Both the position numbers and the translations under genes were made by a program. This document shows, one piece after another, positions 1-4,984 of a DNA stretch of 5,924 nt. The notes below the pieces were generated by a model. It did no database searches. It worked only from the letters and a program-made list of their open reading frames with translations, and had not been told where the DNA came from. This DNA comes from JBQTKD01 sp052389435 (GTDB taxonomy: Bacteria > Actinomycetota > Actinomycetes > Sporichthyales > Sporichthyaceae), in NCBI GenBank assembly GCA_052389435.1, contig JBQTIB010000123.1, forward strand, positions 1 through 5,924, given 5' to 3'. How positions within the stretch are numbered: position 1 is the stretch's first letter; each line of letters begins with the position of its first letter.

Positions 1-128
1 CAGCGTGGGTGCGCAGAGCCCGCCTGCAACGCCGGCGGGCGTCGCCTAAGCACGTCGCCGAGACCAGCGTGGGTGCGCAGAGCCCGCCTGCAACGCCGGC
101 GGGCGACGCCTAAACACGTCGCCGAGAC
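1..128. repeat. Two 64-bp tandem repeat units upstream of prcB
   Basis: Unit 1 (1-64) and unit 2 (65-128) differ at only two positions (42/106 and 50/114). Each contains a 7-bp inverted repeat, gcccgcc/ggcgggc, at 18-24/34-40 and 82-88/98-104, with a 9-nt loop. The array starts exactly at the window edge, so more copies probably lie to the left. The unit length is not a multiple of three, and each unit carries a TAA (47-49, 111-113), so I see no coding function. I do not recognise the repeat family. Confidence 0.85.
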
Positions 129-320
129 CAACGTGGGTGCGCAGCGTCGACTCGGAGGAACACCGGAGCCCAACGCCGGCACGCAGAGCCTGCGGGCAAC
201 GCCGGCGAGCGACGCCTACGCACATCGCCGAGACCAGCGTCGGCGCTCAGCGCCGACTCGGACGACCATCGGTGCGCTATGCCGGCACGGAGCGCCTGCA
301 GCCAAACGCCTGTGCGGAAG
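129..320. repeat. Diverged copies of the upstream repeat
   Basis: A third copy (129-234, 106 bp) starts like the 64-bp units and ends with the same block (tcgccgagaccagcgt at 225-240, compared with 55-70 and 119-134), but has about 42 extra bases in the middle. A fourth, more diverged copy starts at 235 and follows the layout of copy 3 (ctcagcgccgactcgg, then atgccggcac). The core caacgccggc occurs at 27-36, 91-100, 171-180 and 197-206, and a variant at 287-296. Similarity falls steadily toward prcB, as in a decaying array. Confidence 0.7.
239..257. other. Near-perfect palindrome (hairpin) in the repeat array
   Basis: gtcggcgc (239-246) and gcgccgac (250-257) are perfect inverted repeats around a 3-nt loop (tca). 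It is in the fourth repeat copy, where the first two copies lack the sequence. It could be a structured RNA element or a protein-binding site; there is no T-tract, so it does not look like an intrinsic terminator. Confidence 0.45.
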
Positions 321-324
321 CCGA

Positions 325-365
325 CGCGCAGCGCCGGTGCGCCGGTGGCGCGCAGCGCCGGTGCG
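325..365. repeat. 17-bp direct repeat, period 24 bp
   Basis: The sequence cgcgcagcgccggtgcg occurs at 325-341 and again, identical, at 349-365, separated by a 7-bp spacer. It lies just before the proposed prcB promoter. Two closely spaced identical sites on nearly the same DNA face could be an operator, but the sequence is similar to pieces of the upstream array and may simply be a by-product of it. Confidence 0.6.
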
Positions 366-377
366 AAGCCCGGCCGA

Positions 378-383
378 TAGGGT
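378..383 (+). promoter_or_regulatory. Candidate -10 element of the prcB promoter
   Basis: TAGGGT fits the actinobacterial TANNNT -10 pattern and would start transcription near 390, giving a leader of about 35 nt that includes the prcB Shine-Dalgarno. No good -35 hexamer is visible at 15-19 bp upstream, where the sequence is GC-rich repeat. A short inverted repeat, tcggg/cccga (387-391/397-401), lies across the predicted start site and could be a small operator. The same hexamer precedes the FKBP gene at 3920. This is inferred from pattern only. Confidence 0.35.
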
Positions 384-409
384 TGCTCGGGTCGATCCCG
401 ATCTACCTC

Positions 410-418
410 AGGAGAAGG
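410..418 (+). promoter_or_regulatory. Shine-Dalgarno deciding the prcB start
   Basis: aggagaagg lies with its AGGAG part about 10 nt before the GTG at 425. This supports GTG 425 over the in-frame upstream ATG at 137, which lies inside the repeat array and has no comparable site. Confidence 0.75.
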
Positions 419-424
419 CAGCGC

Positions 425-1261
425 GTGAGCAGCATTCCCGACGGCAGTGGACGAGTCCCCGCGGCGTTTCTCAGCCAGGGCACCTCTTCGTTCAGCGACT
501 TCCTCTCCTCCTACGCCCCCGAACTGCTGCCGAGTAGGCGCGCCGTGCCGCAGGGTTCGCACATCGAGGCGCCGCACGCCACGACGATCGTCGCCGCGAT
601 CTTCCCCGGCGGCGTGGTCATGGCAGGCGACCGCCGCGCGACCATGGGCAACCTCATCGCGCAGAAGGACATCGAGAAGGTCTTTCCGGCCGACGAGTTC
701 AGCTGCGTCAGCATCGCGGGCACCGCGGGCATCGGCCTGGAGATGACTCGGCTGTTCCAGGTCGAACTCGAGCACTACGAGAAGATCGAGGGCACCACGC
801 TCTCCCTGGACGGCAAGGCGAACCGGCTGTCCACGATGATCCGCGGCAACCTCGGCCTGGCGATGCAGGGCCTGGCGGTCGTGCCGATGTTCTGCGGCTA
901 CGACGAGGACGCCAAGATCGGCCGGATCTTCAGCTACGACGTCACCGGCGGTCGGTACGAAGAGTTCGACTGGCACTCCGTCGGCTCCGGCTCGCTGTTC
1001 GCCAAGGGCGCGCTGAAGAAGCTGTACAAGAAGACCGCGACTGCGGAGGAGACCGTCGAGACCCTCGTCCAGGCCCTCTACGACGCCGCCGACGACGACT
1101 CCGCCACCGGCGGTCCGGACCTGACCCGCGCGATTTGGCCGGTCGTCTACGTGATCACCGCCGACGGCGCGCACCGCATGCCCGACGCCGAGGTCGGCGA
1201 GGTCGCCAAGCGCATCGTCGCCGCACGCATGTCCGCGCCCGACGGTCCCACCGTCGCCTAG
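425..1261 (+). CDS. prcB: Proteasome beta subunit (precursor)
   Basis: This is the catalytic subunit of the bacterial 20S proteasome: an N-terminal threonine hydrolase that forms the two inner heptameric rings and degrades pupylated proteins in the cytoplasm. From GTG 425 it has 278 residues. A 52-residue propeptide ends at ...PHA, followed by TTIVA, so the mature enzyme starts at Thr53, the nucleophile after self-cleavage. Counting from that Thr as 1, Asp17 (AGDRR) and Lys33 (IEKVF) are in their known catalytic places. VGSGSLFAK and DAADDDSATGGPD, conserved in bacterial beta subunits, follow. The mature length (226) is normal. The frame stays open upstream to position 50, but through repeat DNA, and the Shine-Dalgarno at 410-418 fixes the start. 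prcA follows after 65 nt, so the two are probably cotranscribed, as is usual. The identification is close to certain. Confidence 0.97.
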   Translation: MSSIPDGSGRVPAAFLSQGTSSFSDFLSSYAPELLPSRRAVPQGSHIEAPHATTIVAAIFPGGVVMAGDRRATMGNLIAQKDIEKVFPADEFSCVSIAGTAGIGLEMTRLFQVELEHYEKIEGTTLSLDGKANRLSTMIRGNLGLAMQGLAVVPMFCGYDEDAKIGRIFSYDVTGGRYEEFDWHSVGSGSLFAKGALKKLYKKTATAEETVETLVQALYDAADDDSATGGPDLTRAIWPVVYVITADGAHRMPDAEVGEVAKRIVAARMSAPDGPTVA

Positions 1262-1282
1262 GGCGTCGCACCGACCCCCGAG

Positions 1283-1308
1283 CTTCGCCAGACTGATCTT
1301 CGCCAGAC
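1283..1308. repeat. Short direct repeat in the prcB-prcA spacer
   Basis: cttcgccagac occurs at 1283-1293 and 1298-1308, a 15-bp period. It fills much of the 65-nt spacer before the prcA Shine-Dalgarno. It is probably a small local duplication; no function is evident. Confidence 0.5.
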
Positions 1309-1310
1309 CG

Positions 1311-1316
1311 AGAGGA
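1311..1316 (+). promoter_or_regulatory. Shine-Dalgarno of prcA
   Basis: agagga ends 10 nt before GTG 1327 and selects that start. The resulting N-terminus (TTPFYISPEQ) matches the conserved start of actinobacterial alpha subunits. Confidence 0.65.
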
Positions 1317-1326
1317 CCCACCCGCG

Positions 1327-2175
1327 GTGACGACGCCGTTCTACATCTCGCCCGAGCAGATCATGAAGGACAAGGCGGACTACGCCCGCAAGGGCATCGC
1401 CCGCGGTCGGTCCGCCGTCGTGCTGCAGTACCAGGCGGGCATCCTGCTCGTCGCGGAGAACTGGTCCCCGGCGCTGCACAAGATCAGCGAGATCTACGAC
1501 CAGATCGCCTTCGCCGCGGTCGGCCGGTACAACGAGTTCGAGAACCTGCGCATCATGGGCGTGCGGGTGGCCGACCTGCGCGGGTACTCCTACGACCGTC
1601 GCGACGTGACGGCCCGCGGGCTCGCGAACGCCTACGCCCAGACCCTCGGCACGATCTTCTCCTCCGCAGGCGAGAAGCCCTTCGAGGTCGAACTCGTCGT
1701 CGCCGAGATCGGCGCCACCGAGGCCGACGACCAGATCTACCGCCTCACCTACGACGGCTCCGTCGCCGACGAGCACGGCTGGATGGCGATGGGCGGGCAG
1801 ACCGACACGATCGGCACCTTCCTCGAGGCCAACTACGCCTCCGGCCTGTCGTTCGACGAGGCTCTCCGGATCGCCGTGCGCGCCCTCGGCGAAAGCAACC
1901 CGACGCCGGAGGGCCCGCGCAAGATCGCGGCCAACCAACTCGAGGTCGCGGTCCTGGACCGCGCCCGCCCGGGCCAGCGCAAGTTCAAGCGCCAAACCCG
2001 CGCCCGGCTCGAAGAGGTCCTCGGCGCCGACCCGGAGGGCTCGCCCGCCTCGCCGGGCTCGGAGTCGGCGCAGGCCCACCAGGCCGCGACCGACGCCGGC
2101 CGCCCGGCCGTCGGCCCGACCCCGCCGAAGCCCGGCAGCACGGACACCGGCAGCGGCGACGGCCCAGCCCTGTAG
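1327..2175 (+). CDS. prcA: Proteasome alpha subunit
   Basis: This non-catalytic subunit forms the outer heptameric rings of the 20S proteasome, gates entry to the chamber and docks the ATPase or other activators. It has 282 residues. The N-terminal FYISPEQIMKDKADYARKGI segment is the gating region and first helix. ENWSPALHKISEIYD includes Lys52, which aligns with Lys52 of the M. tuberculosis subunit, where it lines the pocket that binds activator C-termini. The central RGYSYDRRDVTARGLANAY and QTLGTIF blocks (about 85-111), VAEIGA, and YDGSVADEHG (142-151) are typical. The fold ends near residue 233, and the last 50 residues are rich in Pro, Gly, Ala and Ser and probably disordered; this makes the protein somewhat longer than the mycobacterial one (about 248). 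GTG 1327 is backed by a Shine-Dalgarno. Terminator-like hairpins start 12 bp after the stop, which suggests that the prcBA transcript ends here. Confidence 0.97.
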   Translation: MTTPFYISPEQIMKDKADYARKGIARGRSAVVLQYQAGILLVAENWSPALHKISEIYDQIAFAAVGRYNEFENLRIMGVRVADLRGYSYDRRDVTARGLANAYAQTLGTIFSSAGEKPFEVELVVAEIGATEADDQIYRLTYDGSVADEHGWMAMGGQTDTIGTFLEANYASGLSFDEALRIAVRALGESNPTPEGPRKIAANQLEVAVLDRARPGQRKFKRQTRARLEEVLGADPEGSPASPGSESAQAHQAATDAGRPAVGPTPPKPGSTDTGSGDGPAL

Positions 2176-2187
2176 GGAGCTCTTTCC

Positions 2188-2242
2188 GCCGGCGGTGACC
2201 GTGGGGGCTGTCAGCCGCCACAGTCACCGCCGGCGTCGTTTT
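2188..2242 (+). terminator. Intrinsic terminator after prcA (first copy)
   Basis: A perfect 12-bp inverted repeat, gccggcggtgac (2188-2199) and gtcaccgccggc (2223-2234), encloses further pairs gtgg/ccac (2201-2204/2218-2221) and ggct/agcc (2206-2209/2213-2216), with single mismatches between them and a 3-nt loop. After gtcg, the run TTTT is at 2239-2242. A long stem followed by T's, 12 bp after the prcA stop, is the layout of a rho-independent terminator. It is unusually well formed for a high-GC actinomycete. Confidence 0.75.
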
Positions 2243-2346
2243 CTCCCGGCTCGATGACTGTGGGAGCTGACAGCCTTCACAGTCACCGCCGGCGTCGTTT
2301 TTCGGCCGGCTCGTTGTCTGGGGGGGGTGACCGCCGCCCCGGTTAT
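2189..2346. repeat. Triplicated terminator module, period 57-60 bp
   Basis: Copies begin with ccggc at 2189, 2246 and 2306. The first two carry complete hairpins and T-tracts. The third (2306 to about 2346) keeps ccggctcgttgtctg and tgaccgccg but has lost the centre, the matching arms and the T-tract, so it is probably inactive. The array takes up most of the 242-nt gap between prcA and pafA. Just downstream, ggggg/ccccc (2360-2364/2371-2375) could form another small hairpin. Confidence 0.75.
2246..2302 (+). terminator. Second, duplicated terminator-like hairpin
   Basis: tgactgtg (2255-2262) pairs with cacagtca (2278-2285), with an inner gct/agc stem (2266-2268/2272-2274) and an outer ccggc/gccgg stem (2246-2250/2288-2292) across a small internal loop. 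TTTTT at 2298-2302 follows. It is a copy of the preceding terminator: 24 bases of the right arm and T-tract (2219-2242 and 2278-2301) are identical at a period of 59 bp. The left arms have diverged, but the inner stem is kept: t2259-a2281 pairs where copy 1 has a C-A mismatch. Confidence 0.65.
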
Positions 2347-2404
2347 TCCGATCTCGTGGGGGGGTCGGGGCCCCCTTCTGCACACTCCCGTGATCCCTGC
2401 GGCG

Positions 2405-2410
2405 TACTGT
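2405..2410 (+). promoter_or_regulatory. Candidate -10 of a leaderless pafA promoter
   Basis: TACTGT matches TANNNT and ends 7 bp before the ATG at 2418, so the expected transcription start coincides with the A of the start codon. No Shine-Dalgarno is visible in the preceding 20 nt. Both facts fit a leaderless mRNA, which is common in actinobacteria. No convincing -35 is visible at normal spacing. Confidence 0.45.
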
Positions 2411-2417
2411 GACGTTC

Positions 2418-3779
2418 ATGGATCGCCGCATCTTCGGCCTTGAGAACGAGTACGGCGTCACGTGCACGTTTCGGGGGCAGCGAAGGCTGTCGCCGGACGA
2501 GGTGGCGCGGTACCTCTTCAGGCGGGTCGTCTCCTGGGGACGGTCCAGCAACGTCTTCCTCCGCAACGGTGCCCGGCTCTACCTCGACGTGGGCAGCCAC
2601 CCGGAGTACGCCACCCCCGAGTGCGACAACGTCGTCGACCTCGTGACGCACGACAAGGCCGGGGAGCGGATCCTCGAGGGCCTGCTCGTCGACGCCGAGC
2701 GGCGCCTGCGCGAGGAGGGCATCGCCGGGGACGTCTACCTGTTCAAGAACAACACCGACTCGGCCGGCAACTCCTACGGCTGCCACGAGAACTACCTCGT
2801 CGCGCGCCACGGCGAGTTCTCCCGCCTGGCCGACGTGCTCATCCCGTTCCTGGTGACCCGTCAGATCGTCTGCGGCGCGGGCAAGGTCCTGCAGACCCCG
2901 CGGGGCGCGGTCTACTGCGTCAGCCAGCGCGCCGAGCACATCTGGGAGGGCGTCTCCTCCGCGACGACGCGCTCGCGCCCGATCATCAACACCCGCGACG
3001 AGCCGCACGCCGACGCCGAGCGGTACCGCCGCCTGCACGTCATCGTCGGCGACTCGAACATGTCCGAGACCACCACGATGCTCAAGGTCGGCGCGACCGA
3101 CCTCGTGCTGCGGATGATCGAATCCGGCGTGGTCATGCGGGACCTCACGTTGGAGAACCCCATTCGGGCGATCCGCGAGATCTCCCACGACATGACGGGG
3201 CGTCGAAAGGTCCGCCTGGCCAACGGCAAGGAGGCCACGGCGCTGGAGATCCAGGAGGAGTACCTCTCCAAGGCTCGGGACTTCGCCGCCCGTCGCGGGC
3301 TGGACGACGGCGTGATCAAGCGGGTGCTGGACCTGTGGGAGCGCACCGTGAACGCGGTCGACACCGGGGACCTGTCCAGCGTCGAGCGCGAGATCGACTG
3401 GATCATCAAGTACCGCCTGATCGAGAGCTACCGCGCCAAGAACGACCTCGCGCTCTCCGCGCCGCGCGTCGCGCAGCTCGACCTGGCCTACCACGACATC
3501 AACCGCCACCGCGGTCTGTACTACCTGCTGGAGAAGAAGGGCGCCGTCGAGCGCGTCTCGCGCGACCTCGCGATCTTCGAGGCCAAGTCCGTTCCGCCGC
3601 AGACCACCCGGGCCCGGCTGCGCGGGGAGTTCATCCGCCGCGCGCAGGAGCGCCGTCGCGACTTCACCGTCGACTGGGTGCACCTCAAGCTCAACGACCA
3701 GGCGCAGCGCACGGTCCTGTGCAAGGACCCCTTCCGGCATACCGACGAGCGCGTCGAGAAGCTCATCGCCTCGATGTAG
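2418..3779 (+). CDS. pafA: Pup-protein ligase PafA
   Basis: PafA uses ATP to phosphorylate the C-terminal glutamate of Pup and joins it to lysines of target proteins, marking them for the proteasome; it belongs to the glutamine-synthetase-like carboxylate-amine ligases. From ATG 2418 it has 453 residues, the usual length. The metal/ATP-binding GLENEYGVTC (7-16), RRLSPDEVARYLFRRVVSWG, and YLDVGSHPEYATPECD with Asp57, the catalytic base position of this family, are intact. Also present are FKNNTDSAGNSYGCHENYL, SATTRSRPIINTRDEPHAD, VGDSNMSETTTMLKVG, ENPIRAIREISHD and the C-terminal DFTVDWVHLKLNDQAQR and KDPFRHTDERVEKLIASM blocks. The ~40-residue insertion near the N-terminus that marks the depupylase Dop is absent, so this is PafA. 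A GTG at 2409 would add three residues, but the ATG matches family starts and the proposed leaderless promoter. Confidence 0.97.
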   Translation: MDRRIFGLENEYGVTCTFRGQRRLSPDEVARYLFRRVVSWGRSSNVFLRNGARLYLDVGSHPEYATPECDNVVDLVTHDKAGERILEGLLVDAERRLREEGIAGDVYLFKNNTDSAGNSYGCHENYLVARHGEFSRLADVLIPFLVTRQIVCGAGKVLQTPRGAVYCVSQRAEHIWEGVSSATTRSRPIINTRDEPHADAERYRRLHVIVGDSNMSETTTMLKVGATDLVLRMIESGVVMRDLTLENPIRAIREISHDMTGRRKVRLANGKEATALEIQEEYLSKARDFAARRGLDDGVIKRVLDLWERTVNAVDTGDLSSVEREIDWIIKYRLIESYRAKNDLALSAPRVAQLDLAYHDINRHRGLYYLLEKKGAVERVSRDLAIFEAKSVPPQTTRARLRGEFIRRAQERRRDFTVDWVHLKLNDQAQRTVLCKDPFRHTDERVEKLIASM

Positions 3780-3780
3780 A

Positions 3781-3814
3781 CGGTCGGGGGCTCCGCCGCC
3801 GACCGCCCCGACCG
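3781..3814 (+). terminator. GC-rich hairpin just after pafA
   Basis: cggtcgggg (3781-3789) and ccccgaccg (3806-3814) form a perfect 9-bp stem starting directly after the pafA stop codon; an alternative pairing uses ccgaccg at 3799-3805. There is no T-tract. It may be a weak or factor-dependent terminator, or an mRNA 3'-end stabiliser. Confidence 0.35.
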
Positions 3815-3893
3815 CCCCCGGAAAGGCAGAGAGACGCCCGAGGCCTTCCGCCCACTGCAGACCCCGCGAAACGCCGGGGGTGGGCCTTCCATC

Positions 3894-3925
3894 TTGGACC
3901 GCTGTAACGCGGGGATCGCTAGGGT
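3894..3925 (+). promoter_or_regulatory. Candidate promoter of the FKBP gene
   Basis: TAGGGT (3920-3925) fits the -10 pattern and is the same hexamer seen before prcB. The best -35 candidate is TTGGAC (3894-3899), but the spacer is 20 bp, longer than usual. Transcription would start near 3932, giving a leader of about 33 nt. The 185-nt gap after pafA leaves room for a separate promoter. Confidence 0.4.
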
Positions 3926-3952
3926 CGAAGTACTGCCAAAGGTCCCTGTGCC

Positions 3953-3957
3953 AAGGA
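3953..3957 (+). promoter_or_regulatory. Shine-Dalgarno of the FKBP gene
   Basis: aagga lies 7 nt before GTG 3965. The ATG that overlaps it (3957-3959) is in another frame and does not open a gene. The site supports the GTG, whose product starts with a complete lipoprotein signal. Confidence 0.6.
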
Positions 3958-3964
3958 TGTCTCG

Positions 3965-4984
3965 GTGCGTCGTCTGCTCGTCGGTTTTCTCGCTGGTGCC
4001 CTGCTGTTGACGGGCTGCGGCGGCGGTGACTCCAAGCCGCCCCAGCCCGGCCCGTTCCAGTTCCCGCAGGTGTCCGACTTCGCCGTCGGCACGAACCCGA
4101 AGATCACGTCGAATACCCTGCCGCCCCAGGAGACCCTGCTCAAGGTCTTGACCGACGGCAAGGGACCGGCCGTGAAGGCCGACGACTTCGTCGTCGTGGA
4201 CTTCAAGGGCCAGCCCTGGGAGGCCGGGGGCGCGGAACTGCCGACGTTCGAGAACACCTTCGACAAGGGCATGCCGGTCATCCAGCCCATCGAGGGTTCG
4301 ATCTTCAAGTCGTGGACGAAGAAACTGCCCGGCGTTGCGGTGGGATCGCGGGTGCTGCTGGTCGCGACGCCGGAGGACTCCTTCGGTCTCAAGCCGCCCA
4401 AGGACTCCCAGATCCTGCCCAACGACACCCTGATGTTCGTGATCGACGTCCTCGGCGCGTTCCCGGGCGACGCGGGACCGTCCGGAGCCTCGGTGACGCC
4501 GGGCGGCGATCCGAAGCTGCCGACGGTCGCCGGCGCGAAGGACCCGAAGATCACCCTGCCCAAGGGCGACCCGCCGGCCGACCTGCTGAGCGCGGTACTG
4601 ATCCGCGGCAGGGGAGAAAAGGTGGTGGACAAGGCCTGGCTCGCCGTGCAGTACACCGCGATCGTCTGGCGCACCGGCAAGGTCTTCGACTCCACCTGGA
4701 AGCGCACCGGCGGCGCGAAACCGCTGATGGTGCGCGTGGCGCCATCGGGGGAGTTGCTCAACGACGTTCCCGTCGGCGGCATGGTCGAGGGCCTGCTGAA
4801 GACGGTCGTCGGCAAGGAGGTGGGCAGCCGCCTGTTGGTCGTCGTGCCGCCGTCGCTGGGCTACGGGCAGAACCTGAACGACACGGCCAAGGCGGCCGGC
4901 GTGACGGCGGAGGACACGCTGGTGTTCGTCTTGGACATCCTCGGCGCCTACCGCAGCGGCATCAAGCCGACCCCCGCCCCCTGA
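3965..4984 (+). CDS. Lipoprotein with two FKBP-type PPIase domains
   Basis: This is a predicted membrane-anchored peptidyl-prolyl cis-trans isomerase or chaperone that acts outside the cytoplasmic membrane. It has 339 residues. Residues 1-18 are a lipoprotein signal: two Arg, a hydrophobic stretch, then the lipobox LTGC with the lipidated Cys18. A Gly/Pro-rich linker follows. Two FKBP-like domains are visible, about 59-165 and 206-329, each preceded by a PKIT-containing segment (45-48, 194-197), so the gene arose by internal duplication. Domain 2 keeps VQYTA, FDS (241-243), and LGYG with Tyr300, but has Met273 where FKBP12 has the pocket tryptophan. Domain 1 keeps that tryptophan (Trp117) but has FG instead of YG (Phe140) and lacks a clear FDS. 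Activity is therefore uncertain, with domain 2 the better candidate. FKBP genes often follow pafA in actinomycetes; a link to pupylation is not established. The 3' end overlaps the converging DUF3866 gene by 23 nt. Confidence 0.9.
   Translation: MRRLLVGFLAGALLLTGCGGGDSKPPQPGPFQFPQVSDFAVGTNPKITSNTLPPQETLLKVLTDGKGPAVKADDFVVVDFKGQPWEAGGAELPTFENTFDKGMPVIQPIEGSIFKSWTKKLPGVAVGSRVLLVATPEDSFGLKPPKDSQILPNDTLMFVIDVLGAFPGDAGPSGASVTPGGDPKLPTVAGAKDPKITLPKGDPPADLLSAVLIRGRGEKVVDKAWLAVQYTAIVWRTGKVFDSTWKRTGGAKPLMVRVAPSGELLNDVPVGGMVEGLLKTVVGKEVGSRLLVVVPPSLGYGQNLNDTAKAAGVTAEDTLVFVLDILGAYRSGIKPTPAP

Noticed and set aside
1..234. CRISPR array
   Set aside because: The units are contiguous 64-bp and 106-bp copies with no unique spacers between constant short repeats, and no cas-like gene is present.
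1..424. pup gene upstream of prcB
   Set aside because: No frame in this stretch encodes a roughly 60-70 residue acidic protein ending in GGQ or GGE; the region is repeat DNA.
73..537. 154-residue plus-strand ORF
   Set aside because: It runs through the repeats and into prcB in another frame, is Arg/Ala/Pro-rich and has no family resemblance.
110..1321. 403-residue minus-strand ORF opposite prcB
   Set aside because: It is an antisense shadow caused by the high third-position GC of prcB; the opposite strand has clear proteasome beta motifs.
2409..2417. GTG 2409 as pafA start
   Set aside because: It has no Shine-Dalgarno and adds three residues not typical of the family; ATG 2418 gives the conserved MDRRIFGLENE start.
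2343..3740. 465-residue minus-strand ORF opposite pafA
   Set aside because: It is an antisense shadow of pafA, whose conserved motifs are complete on the plus strand.
2462..3907. 481-residue plus-strand ORF overlapping pafA
   Set aside because: It is a frame-shifted shadow of pafA, dominated by Arg, Pro, Ala and Gly.
3919..4815. 298-residue minus-strand ORF opposite the FKBP gene
   Set aside because: It has no recognisable domain, and the plus strand has a lipobox and two FKBP domains.
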